Of a stretch of DNA of 34,286 nt, positions 1 to 7,799 are shown piece after piece. The DNA comes from SZAS-103 sp964640525 (GTDB lineage Bacteria; Pseudomonadota; Gammaproteobacteria; Xanthomonadales; Xanthomonadaceae), in NCBI GenBank assembly GCA_964640525.1, contig CAZXGS010000035.1:1-34286 (forward strand). Direction: 5' to 3'. The notes under the pieces were generated by a model. That model was given only the letters and a program-made list of their open reading frames with translations, ran no database searches and had not been told where the DNA came from. The first letter of the stretch is position 1. Each line of letters opens with the position of its first letter. Position numbers and translations under genes: made by a program.

Positions 1-2
1 CC

Positions 3-452
3 AACACCAACAACATCATCAACACCATCCTGCCGTTCGACACCAAGAACGCGGTGAAGTGGAACGCGTCCTACCTTTCCGGGTTCACCTCGGAAAAGCG
101 CGACCTGAACGTGGAACAACTACGCCCGCGCCTGGAGGATGAACTGCTGTCGATCGCCCGCGCCCAGGTGGAAGGTTCAGCCAGCCGCTACGACCGTGGC
201 GTGCGCTGGGAACAGGAAGGTCTGGGCGTCCACGGCACCCGCTGGGTGGCGATGTACCTGCCGGTGTGGCTGTATTCCTACCACCAGCCGGGCCCGCGCG
301 GCGGCATGCTGCACTACATCGCGGTCAACGGCCGCACTGGCGAGACCATGGGCAGCGTGCCGATCCAGCAGTGGAAACTGATTCTCGCGGCGCTCACCGT
401 GGGCAGCTTCCTTGAGACCATTGCATTGTTCATCGTGGGGCACGCGTCATGA
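3..452 (+). CDS. C-terminal part of a membrane protein of the zinc-ribbon (TFIIB-type) family
   Basis: The frame is open from the first bases of the window, so the start lies upstream; the GTG at 54 is internal. The visible 149 residues contain ILPFDTKNAV, then YLSGFTSEKRDLNVEQL, an aromatic strand region (MYLPVWLYSY), the phrase IAVNGRTGE, and one hydrophobic segment close to the C-terminus (LILAALTVGSFLETIALFIVG) that is likely membrane-spanning. The order PFD...YLSGF...LPVW...VNGRTGE matches my recollection of bacterial membrane proteins annotated as TFIIB-type zinc-ribbon proteins; the ribbon itself would be in the missing N-terminal part. The last codons overlap the next gene (ATGA), so the two are probably translationally coupled. 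Biochemical function is unknown. Confidence 0.7.
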   Translation, partial: NTNNIINTILPFDTKNAVKWNASYLSGFTSEKRDLNVEQLRPRLEDELLSIARAQVEGSASRYDRGVRWEQEGLGVHGTRWVAMYLPVWLYSYHQPGPRGGMLHYIAVNGRTGETMGSVPIQQWKLILAALTVGSFLETIALFIVGHAS

Positions 453-718
453 GCAGCGACGGCATCGGGTGGCTCCTGCTGGCCGGCCCCGCCGGTGCCA
501 CCGGCCTGTACTGGGCCATCTACCGCTACTACCGCAACACCGACAAGTCGCACGCCTTCGAACGCGAGACCGCGGTCGATGCCAAGCCGATCACCGGTTC
601 GGATCACAAGATCGACACCGTCGTGGGTACCCGCGAGAAGCGCATCGAAGGCGACAACGTGCACGCGTACCGCCAGCGGGTGACGCGCCTGCCGGGCGAA
701 TCCAGGGAAGGCGGATGA
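449..718 (+). CDS. small membrane protein of unknown function
   Basis: This 89-residue protein starts at the ATG that overlaps the TGA of the preceding gene, which fixes the start. Residues about 7-27 form one hydrophobic segment (GWLLLAGPAGATGLYWAIY) followed by a charged soluble tail rich in K, R, E and D (about residues 30-89). The orientation would place the tail in the cytoplasm. I do not recognise a family. Coupling to the upstream membrane protein suggests the two act together, possibly as partners in the membrane. Codon use is G/C-rich in third positions like its neighbour, which supports it as a real gene. Confidence 0.65.
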   Translation: MSSDGIGWLLLAGPAGATGLYWAIYRYYRNTDKSHAFERETAVDAKPITGSDHKIDTVVGTREKRIEGDNVHAYRQRVTRLPGESREGG

Positions 719-1039
719 CAGGCTCGATGCAGGCAATGCAGGCGCGCCCCTTGATCCTGAACGGCTGAAGGACAAGGCATCAGATCGGAAACGCGGTCAC
801 CCACGCCATGCGGCACGGGCTGCCTGGTCACGCGCCGATCGCAACGGGAACATCGTGGTGGGCACGCACGCGCCGCAAACGCTTGGCGTCGGATGACCAT
901 TTTCCAAATGGATCTCACCGCCCATCGCAAGGACCGGATCGCGCAGCGGTTGGTTCTGCTGGCCGACGGGTTGACGATCTGACCTTCCTTCGGGGAGGAA
1001 TCGGTCACCATGAATGCAAATCCGTCGATGACCAGGGCA
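719..1039. other. intergenic stretch, no gene seen
   Basis: This lies between the small membrane protein and the 3' end of the oppositely oriented rtcR gene. Frames open here are continuations of antisense shadows of rtcR. I see no RNA gene, no clear intrinsic terminator with a U-run and no repeat. Confidence 0.5.
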
Positions 1040-2635
<1,596 letters not shown>

Positions 2636-2638
2636 TGA

Positions 2639-2670
2639 GATAAAACCTGATTGCATCGTATCAGAATATC
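2639..2670. promoter_or_regulatory. dyad in the rtcR-rsr intergenic region, candidate RtcR site or rtcR operator
   Basis: A two-shell dyad is visible: GATA (2639-2642) with TATC (2667-2670) outside and CTGAT (2647-2651) with ATCAG (2660-2664) inside. It lies just upstream of the chosen rtcR start and about 110 bp upstream of the expected rsr transcription start, a usual distance for an enhancer-binding activator. Assignment to RtcR is inference. Confidence 0.4.
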
Positions 2671-2718
2671 ACCGCACGGCGCTGATCGCAGATCCGGTCG
2701 AAAACGTGATTTGTCTTT

Positions 2719-2740
2719 CCAATCAAGGCCTTTGGATTGG
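2719..2740. promoter_or_regulatory. near-palindrome upstream of the sigma-54 promoter
   Basis: CCAATC (2719-2724) and GATTGG (2735-2740) flank an AAGGCCTTT-like centre, giving a nearly perfect dyad that ends about 11 bp before the -24 element. It could bind RtcR or an architectural protein; the sequence alone does not decide. Confidence 0.4.
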
Positions 2741-2751
2741 CGCCTTGGGCT

Positions 2752-2767
2752 TGGCACGCCACTTGCT
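2752..2767 (+). promoter_or_regulatory. sigma-54 (RpoN) -24/-12 promoter of the RNA repair operon
   Basis: TGGCACG (2752-2758), four bases, then TTGCT (2763-2767) is a full match to the sigma-54 consensus, with the invariant GG and GC at the required spacing. Transcription should start near 2778, giving a leader of about 29 nt before rsr. The divergent rtcR gene encodes the matching AAA+ activator, so transcription should depend on RtcR. Confidence 0.93.
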
Positions 2768-2806
2768 GAAGGTGAATCGCAACCCACTCGAAACCGGAGC
2801 ACGATC

Positions 2807-4360
2807 ATGGCCAGCCGCCAGCTCTTCCAGTCCATCCCGGGCCGCCTGTTGCCGGCGGCCAGCACCCGCAACGAGGCCGGCGGGCTCGCCTACCGGCGCA
2901 CCCCGGAGGCCGAGCTGGCGCTGTACGCGGCGACCGGCTGCCTCAGCGGCACCTTCTACGCCAGCGATGAACAGCAGCTCGAGCGCGCCCTCGCCCTGAG
3001 CGCGCAGTGCGATCCGGGCTTCGTCGCCCGCACCGCGGTGTACGCGCGTGGTCACGCCCACATGAAGGACATGCCGGCGCTGCTGCTGGCGTCGATCAGC
3101 CTGCGCGACGGGGCGGCATTCAGCCGCGCGTTCCCGCGGGTGATCGACAACGGTCGGATGCTGCGCAACCTCGTGCAGATCCTGCGCAGCGGTCGTTGCG
3201 GCCGCAAGTCGCTGGGTTCGCTGCCGCGCCGGTTGGTACGGGAGTGGCTCGACCGTGCGCCGGAGGCGAGCTTGGTCCACGCCGCGATTGGCGCCCAGCC
3301 ATCGCTCGCCGACGTGATCCGCATGGTCCACCCGCGGCCCGCCGATGCGCAGCGCGAGGCGCTGTATGCCTGGATCATCGGCAAGCCGTACCGCGAGGAC
3401 GCGCTGCCGCCACTGCTGCAGGCGTACGAGGCGTTCAAGCGCGAGCCTTCGGGCGAGCTGCCGGAGCTGCCGTTCCAGTACTTCACCTCGCTGCCGTTGA
3501 CGGCGGCGCAGTGGCGGGAGCTGGCCGGCAAGGCCTCGTGGCAGAGCCTGCGGATGAACCTCAACACGTTCGCCCGCAACGGCGTGTTCGCGGACGCGGC
3601 GACGCTCGCACGGCTCGCCGGGCGGCTGCGGGATCCGGCGCGCATCGCCCGGGCGCGGGTATTCCCGTACCAGTTGCTGATGGCCTTCCACGCCATCAGC
3701 GCGCAGGTCCCGGCGGCGATCGGTGAGGCCCTGCAGGACGCGATGGAAGTGGCGACCGCGAATGTGCCGGTGCTGTCCGGGAAGGTGGTGGTCGCGGTGG
3801 ACAGCTCGGGTTCGATGGCCTCGCCGGTGACCGGGCATCGCAAGGGCGCCAGCTCGGCGGTGCGCTGCATGGACGTCGCGGCGCTGGTTGCGGCCTGCGT
3901 GCAGCGGGCCAACCCGGATGCCCGGGTGTTGCCGTTCGACACCCAGGTGCGGCCGCTGCGGCTGAACCCGCGTGACAGCGTGATGACCCAGGCGCGCCAA
4001 CTGGCGTCGTTGTGCGGAGGCGGTACCGCGATCAGCGCGCCGCTGGCCCTGCTCAACGAAGAGCGCGCCAAGGTCGATCTGCTGGTGCTGGTGTCCGACA
4101 ACCAGAGCTGGGTGGACACCCGCGGCGGCGGCGCGACGGCGACGATGCGCGAGTGGGAGCGCATCAAGTCGCGTTGCCCGCAGGCGCGCATGGTCTGCAT
4201 CGACCTGCAGCCGTATGCGACCAGCCAGACCGTCGAGCGCGACGATGTCCTGCACGTCGGCGGTTTCAGCGACGCGGTGTTCGACCTGCTGGCCAGCTGG
4301 GTCGCCGAAGGTGCCGGAGCGCGGCGCTGGGTCGACAAGATCGCCTCGATCGAGTTGTAG
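2807..4360 (+). CDS. rsr: Rsr, bacterial Ro60 (TROVE/vWA) RNA-binding protein
   Basis: This 517-residue protein is the bacterial Ro60 orthologue. The first ~350 residues are the TROVE domain of helical repeats (RTPEAELALYAATGCLSGTF and YARGHAHMKDMPALLLA are typical). The C-terminal von Willebrand A domain has a MIDAS-type metal site: DSSGSMASP, a Thr in GGGTAIS and a late Asp in LVLVSDNQSW. Ro60 is a ring that binds Y RNAs on its outer surface and misfolded or damaged RNA ends in its cavity, and in bacteria can tether RNases. I chose the ATG at 2807 because GGAG lies 7 nt upstream; the frame is open further upstream but that part precedes the promoter. It is the first gene after the sigma-54 promoter. 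The six Y-RNA-like elements directly downstream are its expected partners. Confidence 0.95.
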   Translation: MASRQLFQSIPGRLLPAASTRNEAGGLAYRRTPEAELALYAATGCLSGTFYASDEQQLERALALSAQCDPGFVARTAVYARGHAHMKDMPALLLASISLRDGAAFSRAFPRVIDNGRMLRNLVQILRSGRCGRKSLGSLPRRLVREWLDRAPEASLVHAAIGAQPSLADVIRMVHPRPADAQREALYAWIIGKPYREDALPPLLQAYEAFKREPSGELPELPFQYFTSLPLTAAQWRELAGKASWQSLRMNLNTFARNGVFADAATLARLAGRLRDPARIARARVFPYQLLMAFHAISAQVPAAIGEALQDAMEVATANVPVLSGKVVVAVDSSGSMASPVTGHRKGASSAVRCMDVAALVAACVQRANPDARVLPFDTQVRPLRLNPRDSVMTQARQLASLCGGGTAISAPLALLNEERAKVDLLVLVSDNQSWVDTRGGGATATMREWERIKSRCPQARMVCIDLQPYATSQTVERDDVLHVGGFSDAVFDLLASWVAEGAGARRWVDKIASIEL

Positions 4361-4380
4361 CAGGAGGCAGAAGAATGGAA

Positions 4381-4408
4381 GCCCGGCCGGCAATGGGGCC
4401 GGCCGGGC
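4381..4408 (+). other. strong GC hairpin after rsr
   Basis: GCCCGGCCGG (4381-4390) pairs perfectly with 4399-4408 across an 8-nt loop, 20 nt after the rsr stop. There is no U-run, so it is more likely an RNA-processing or stability element, or an attenuator between rsr and the Y RNA array, than a classical terminator. Confidence 0.6.
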
Positions 4409-4437
4409 CAGAGGAGAACCACCACGAATCGATTGGC

Positions 4438-4530
4438 GGATGCCCGCGAATGCCGGCCTGACTACATCAACCTGTCCCGTTGTTTCCGGTCCTGGACCGG
4501 GTCGTCAGTCCAACCTCGTCGCGGGCATCC
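4438..4530 (+). ncRNA. Y-RNA-like element A (minimal type)
   Basis: This is the first of six tandem elements. An outer 11-bp perfect stem joins 4438-4448 to 4520-4530. An internal loop carries AATGCC on the 5' side and CCTCGT on the 3' side. The inner stem pairs GGCCTGAC (4455-4462) with GTCAGTCC (4504-4511), seven of eight pairs, followed by the shared ACTACA. The head is a simple hairpin, CCGGTC/GACCGG (4486-4491 with 4495-4500), with no tRNA-like arms. The inner stem and internal loop are probably the Ro60-binding part, by analogy with known Y RNAs. RNA ends are not known; coordinates are the base-paired limits. Confidence 0.75.
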
Positions 4531-4539
4531 ACACGCAAC

Positions 4540-4679
4540 ACCGACGGCAGCCACGAATGCCGATGGAACTACACCATCCCAAGGTCCGGGTCGCGGGTTC
4601 GAATCCCGCCCGCCGCGAGGCGGTAGCTCAGTGGGTAGAGCAGGATGTTCCATCAACCCTCGTTGTGGCTGTCGGCGGT
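4540..4679 (+). ncRNA. Y-RNA-like element B with permuted tRNA module (YrlA-type)
   Basis: The outer stem pairs 4540-4554 with 4665-4679 (one A/G mismatch, one G-U). The inner stem GATGGAAC (4562-4569) pairs perfectly with GTTCCATC (4647-4654). The head is a tRNA in circularly permuted order. The T-arm has stem GCGGG/CCCGC (4593-4597, 4605-4609) and loop TTCGAAT. The acceptor-like stem CCGCC/GGCGG (4610-4614, 4619-4623) is closed by a GCGA tetraloop. Then come TA (positions 8 and 9 of tRNA) and the D-arm, stem GCTC/GAGC (4626-4629, 4638-4641), loop AGTGGGTA. Bacterial YrlA RNAs are known to carry such a tRNA-like domain on the Ro60-binding stem, where the anticodon arm would be. The bases that tRNA modification enzymes recognise (TTC in the T-loop, GG in the D-loop) are intact. 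Confidence 0.9.
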
Positions 4680-4731
4680 TCCTTTTCGCAGCACCACAGG
4701 AAAAAGATCCAGTATTCAGTTGTCTGGTTCG

Positions 4732-4855
4732 CCGATGGCATCCACGAATGCCGATGGAACTACAGTGTCGCGGGTTCGAGTCCCGCCCGCCGCGAGGCGG
4801 TAGCTCAGTGGGTAGAGCAGGATGCTCCATCAATCCTCGTCGTGGCTGTCGTCGG
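4732..4855 (+). ncRNA. Y-RNA-like element C with permuted tRNA module (YrlA-type)
   Basis: The outer stem pairs 4732-4747 with 4840-4855 (15 of 16 positions, two G-U). The inner stem GATGGAAC (4753-4760) pairs with GCTCCATC (4824-4831) with one A-C mismatch. The permuted tRNA head is nearly identical to that of element B: T-arm 4770-4786 with loop TTCGAGT, acceptor stem CCGCC/GGCGG (4787-4791, 4796-4800) with a GCGA loop, TA, and D-arm 4803-4818. The linker before the T-arm is about 14 nt shorter than in B. The cores of B and C are recent duplicates, whereas their outer stems differ in sequence but still pair. Confidence 0.9.
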
Positions 4856-4874
4856 TTCTGGCTTCAAGCTGCAT

Positions 4875-5004
4875 CGGCGTCGCGTCGAATGCCGGCCGAA
4901 CTCCATCACTGCCGGGTGCAAGCCCCGCGTGGCGCACACCATGGCGCCAAGGCCCGGTGTTCAAGGGCGATCGGTTCGGCTGCCGTCTCGTCGTCGCGAC
5001 GCCG
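4875..5004 (+). ncRNA. Y-RNA-like element D, diverged tRNA-like head
   Basis: The outer stem is a perfect 10 bp (4875-4884 with 4995-5004). The inner stem CGGCCGAAC (4893-4901) pairs with GTTCGGCTG (4974-4982) over 9 bp with one G-U. The head keeps the permuted tRNA order with different sequence. The T-arm has stem CGGG/CCCG (4913-4916, 4924-4927) and 7-nt loop TGCAAGC. The acceptor-like stem TGGCGC/GCGCCA (4930-4935, 4944-4949) has an 8-nt loop. The D-arm has stem GCCC/GGGC (4952-4955, 4965-4968). Every helix is kept while the sequence differs from B and C, which is covariation in favour of the fold. Confidence 0.82.
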
Positions 5005-5014
5005 TTCGTTTCAC

Positions 5015-5135
5015 GCGGTGAATGCCGATGGACCTACATGGGTGCCCCGCAAGGGAGGGTTCGAGCCCCTGAACCGACGGCACGTCGCACGCCGTCGGCG
5101 AGCAGTTGCAACGGTTCCATCACCCTTGTCACCGC
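5015..5135 (+). ncRNA. Y-RNA-like element E, tRNA-like head with weak D-arm
   Basis: The outer stem GCGGTGA (5015-5021) pairs with TCACCGC (5129-5135). The inner stem GATGGACC (5027-5034) pairs with GTTCCATC (5114-5121) with one mismatch. The T-arm is AGGG/CCCT (5056-5059, 5067-5070) around a canonical TTCGAGC loop. The acceptor-like stem CCGACGGC/GCCGTCGG (5074-5081, 5091-5098) is a perfect 8 bp. The D-arm region (5099-5113) shows no convincing 4-bp stem, so this head has lost or altered the D-arm. Confidence 0.75.
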
Positions 5136-5176
5136 TCTCGTTGCAAGCCGCCCGGCGATCCATCGCCCGGCGAACC

Positions 5177-5309
5177 GGGCGCTGCGCGCAGCGTGCGGCG
5201 AATGCAGGCTGGACTACACAGGACCTGGCTGCGTTGCGCGCAGTGGCACTTCGAGTGCACCGGGCAAAGTCCTGCCGATACTCGTCGCCGTACGCTGCGC
5301 GCAGCGCCC
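5177..5309 (+). ncRNA. Y-RNA-like element F, very long outer stem
   Basis: The outer stem pairs 5177-5200 with 5286-5309, 24 bp with a single G-U, by far the longest in the array. The inner stem GGCTGGACT (5207-5215) pairs with AGTCCTGCC (5268-5276) with one T-T mismatch. The shared GAATGC-type 5' loop, ACTACA and CTCGT motifs are present. The head has two small hairpins: CTGCG/CGCAG (about 5229-5242) and GCAC/GTGC around TTCGA (about 5247-5259). No acceptor or D-arm is recognisable. The element ends 31 nt before rtcB, so its outer stem may also mark a processing site. Confidence 0.7.
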
Positions 5310-5340
5310 CATCTCCACCCCGCAACCGCGAGACATCCGC

Positions 5341-6561
5341 ATGAGCACCACCACCCACGAGGTCATCCACGAACCCGGCTGCGTTCCGATCAAGCTGTGG
5401 ACGCACGGCGTCCCGCTCGAGGACGCGGCGCGCCAGCAGCTGCTCAACATCGCCAGGCTGCCCTTCATTCACCGCTGGATCGCGGTGATGCCCGACGTCC
5501 ACCTCGGCAAGGGCGCGACGGTGGGCTCGGTCGTGCCCACGATCGGCGCGATCGTGCCGGCGGCGGTCGGCGTGGACATCGGCTGCGGCATGATCGCCGC
5601 GCGCACCAGCCTGACCGGCTCCGACCTGCCCGACGACCTCAAGGCCCTGCGCAGCGCAATCGAAGCGGCGGTACCGCACGGGCGCCACCCCGGCAAGCGC
5701 GACCCGGGCGCCTGGCAGACGCCGCCGGCGAACGCGGTCGCGGGCTGGGCGGAGCTGGCGGGCGACTTCAAGACGATCTGCGAGCGCCATCCTTCGCTGG
5801 CGCGCACCAACAACCTGCACCACCTCGGCACCCTCGGCACCGGCAACCACTTCGTCGAGGTCTGCCTCGACGAGGAACAGCGGGTGTGGTTCATGCTGCA
5901 CTCCGGATCGCGCGGGGTCGGCAACGCGATCGGCAGCCACTTCATCGAGCTGGCCAAGCAGGACATGCGGCGCTGGATGATCAACCTGCCGGACGCGGAC
6001 TTGGCCTACCTGCCCGAGGGCAGCGAGCACTACGCCGACTACGTGTTCGCGGTGGACTGGGCGCAGCGTTTCGCGCGGATCAACCGCGCGATCATGATGC
6101 GCCACGTGGTCGCGGCCGCGCGCAAGGTGATCGCCAAGCCGTTCGAGGCCCAGGCCGAAGCGGTCAATTGCCACCACAATTACGTGCAGCGCGAGCACCA
6201 CTATGGCAAGGACGTGTTCGTGACCCGCAAGGGCGCGGTGAGTGCGCGTCGTGGCGAGCTGGGCATCATCCCCGGCAGCATGGGCGCGAAGAGCTTCATC
6301 GTGCGCGGGCTCGGCAACGACGAGAGCTTTCACAGCTGCAGCCACGGCGCCGGCCGGGTGATGAGTCGCACCGAGGCACGCCGGCGGATCAGCGTCGACG
6401 ACCACGCCAAGGCGACCGCGCACGTGGAGTGCCGCAAGGACGCCGACGTGGTCGATGAATCGCCGGCGGCATACAAGCCGATCGAGGCGGTGATGGCCGC
6501 GCAGGCCGATCTGGTCGAAATCGTCCACACCCTGCGCCAGGTGGTGTGCGTGAAAGGGTGA
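5341..6561 (+). CDS. rtcB: RtcB, GTP-dependent RNA ligase (3'-phosphate/5'-OH)
   Basis: This 406-residue protein is the length of E. coli RtcB. RtcB joins RNA 2',3'-cyclic phosphate or 3'-phosphate ends to 5'-OH ends through a covalent His-GMP intermediate with Mn2+. Visible signatures are MPDVHLGKGATVGS, the metal-binding Cys in GVDIGCGM, GTLGTGNHFVEV, LHSGSRGVGN, the metal-binding HH in NCHHNYV, and SCSHGAGRVMSR with the guanylated His. All key residues are present, so the enzyme should be active. The start at 5341 matches the family N-terminus; frames open upstream run through the Y RNA array and are not coding. It should be co-transcribed from the sigma-54 promoter before rsr and act on tRNA or other RNA cut by stress or phage-linked nucleases. 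Confidence 0.96.
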   Translation: MSTTTHEVIHEPGCVPIKLWTHGVPLEDAARQQLLNIARLPFIHRWIAVMPDVHLGKGATVGSVVPTIGAIVPAAVGVDIGCGMIAARTSLTGSDLPDDLKALRSAIEAAVPHGRHPGKRDPGAWQTPPANAVAGWAELAGDFKTICERHPSLARTNNLHHLGTLGTGNHFVEVCLDEEQRVWFMLHSGSRGVGNAIGSHFIELAKQDMRRWMINLPDADLAYLPEGSEHYADYVFAVDWAQRFARINRAIMMRHVVAAARKVIAKPFEAQAEAVNCHHNYVQREHHYGKDVFVTRKGAVSARRGELGIIPGSMGAKSFIVRGLGNDESFHSCSHGAGRVMSRTEARRRISVDDHAKATAHVECRKDADVVDESPAAYKPIEAVMAAQADLVEIVHTLRQVVCVKG

Positions 6562-6593
6562 GGCGGCCCGCGAGCCATGGCTCGCGGGCCGCC
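6562..6593 (+). other. perfect 15-bp hairpin after rtcB
   Basis: 6562-6576 and 6579-6593 are exact reverse complements, centred on CCATGG and beginning at the rtcB stop codon. No U-run follows, so it is not a typical intrinsic terminator and may instead stabilise the rtcB 3' end or tune rtcA expression. Confidence 0.6.
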
Positions 6594-6696
6594 GAACGAC
6601 CGGCCACGGAAGGCCGGGCCGGACCCCCCCGCGGGCGAGGTGCTGCGCCAAGGACGGCACCAGCGATGGCGGCGAACACAGGAGAAAACCCGTCCC

Positions 6697-6765
6697 ATGA
6701 ATAGTATCGAACGGGACGGCTCGGCCGGCGGCGGTGAACACGCGGCGGTTGCGCAGGGAGAATGA
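6697..6765 (+). pseudogene. short ORF resembling a duplicated rtcA start
   Basis: A 22-codon frame begins MNSIERDGSAGGGEH and ends with TGA four bases before the rtcA ATG. Its first 14 codons resemble the rtcA N-terminus MDMIELDGAAGGGQL in both protein and DNA sequence, about 73 bp apart. It has its own GGAGA about 11 nt upstream. It is either the vestige of a small tandem duplication of the rtcA start or a leader ORF that couples translation to rtcA. I favour the vestige. Confidence 0.55.
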
Positions 6766-6769
6766 ACCC

Positions 6770-7789
6770 ATGGACATGATCGAACTCGACGGCGCCGCCG
6801 GTGGCGGCCAACTGCTGCGCACCGCGCTGAGCCTGAGCTTGTGCACCGGCACCGGCTTCACGATGGAGCGCATCCGCGCGCGCCGCAGCAAGCCCGGGCT
6901 GATGCGCCAGCACCTGACCGCGGTCAACGCCGCCGCGCAGGTCGGCCGCGCGCGCGTGGAAGGCGCGCAGATCGGGGCGACCCGGCTGCGCTTCGCGCCG
7001 GACAAGCCGCAACCGGGCGACTTTCATTTCGCGATCGGCAGCGCCGGCTCGACCACGCTGGTCATGCAGACCCTGCTGCCGGCGTTGTGGCAATGCGATG
7101 CGCCCTCGCGCCTGCGGCTGGAAGGCGGTACCCACAACCCGCTGGCGCCCAGCGCGGACTTCCTCGCCGACAGCTTCCTGCCGGTGCTGGCGCGGTTCGG
7201 CGTCGAAGCGACGCTGCGGCTGGAGCGGCATGGTTTTTACCCCGCCGGCGGCGGCGTGCTGTGCGCGGACGTGCAGCCGTGCGCCAGGTTGCGCCAGCTC
7301 GTACTGGACGACCGCGGCGAATTGCAGGCGATCAGCGCGACCGCGCTGGTGTCGGCGCTACCCGCAGATGTCGGCCGGCGCGAACTGGCGGTCACCGCGC
7401 AGCGGCTGGGCCTGGCCGAAGACGCACTGCGCCTGCACGTGGTGCGCCCCGCGCTCGGACCGGGCAACGTCTTGCTCGTGCAGGTACGCCATGCCCACCA
7501 CGTCGAGACCTTCGCCGGCTACGGCGAGCGTGGACTGCCCGCGGAGACGGTGGCCTCCCGAGTATGCGACCGCGTGCGCGCCTACCTGGATTCCGGCGCC
7601 TGCGTGGGCGAGCACCTCGCCGACCAGTTGCTGCTGCCGATGGCCCTGGCCGGCGGTGGTGCGTTCACCACGCCCCCGCCGAGCGAGCACCTGCGCAGCA
7701 ATGCGGCGTTGATCGAGAAGTTCCTGCCGGTGGAGATCGACTGCGTGGCGCTGGATGAGCGACGCTGGCGGGTCGTCATTTCGAGGTGA
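6770..7789 (+). CDS. rtcA: RtcA, RNA 3'-terminal phosphate cyclase
   Basis: This 339-residue protein is the family length. RtcA uses ATP to convert RNA 3'-phosphates to 2',3'-cyclic phosphates through a covalent His-AMP intermediate; such ends are RtcB substrates. Signatures are IELDGAAGGGQLLRTALSLS at the N-terminus, RARRSKPGLMRQHLTAV, FAIGSAGSTTLVMQTLLPAL, LEGGTHNPLAPSADFL and HGFYPAGGGVL. The likely nucleophilic His lies in PPSEHLRSN near the C-terminus, placed as E. coli His309. The ATG at 6770 is preceded by AGGGAG at a 9-nt gap and matches the family start; the frame is open 12 codons further upstream. It is the last gene of the rsr-Y RNA-rtcB-rtcA operon. Confidence 0.96.
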   Translation: MDMIELDGAAGGGQLLRTALSLSLCTGTGFTMERIRARRSKPGLMRQHLTAVNAAAQVGRARVEGAQIGATRLRFAPDKPQPGDFHFAIGSAGSTTLVMQTLLPALWQCDAPSRLRLEGGTHNPLAPSADFLADSFLPVLARFGVEATLRLERHGFYPAGGGVLCADVQPCARLRQLVLDDRGELQAISATALVSALPADVGRRELAVTAQRLGLAEDALRLHVVRPALGPGNVLLVQVRHAHHVETFAGYGERGLPAETVASRVCDRVRAYLDSGACVGEHLADQLLLPMALAGGGAFTTPPPSEHLRSNAALIEKFLPVEIDCVALDERRWRVVISR

Positions 7790-7799
7790 GCGGGCATGG

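Noticed and set aside
4619..4791. A conventional tRNA gene with a long insert (acceptor/D half of B, T/acceptor half of C)
   Set aside because: The intervening ~130 nt contain the ends of two complete Y-like elements and no anticodon arm. The permuted reading within each unit closes every helix locally.
4433..5344. Long open frames through the Y RNA array (303 aa on plus, extended rtcB frame from 4822)
   Set aside because: The frames repeat GRGFESRPPRGGSSVGRAG because they translate repeated tRNA-like RNA. The pairing pattern and the family start of RtcB at 5341 explain the region better.
5011..7005. 664-aa minus-strand frame opposite rtcB
   Set aside because: It has biased His/Arg/Ala/Val composition and no motifs; rtcB on the plus strand is complete.
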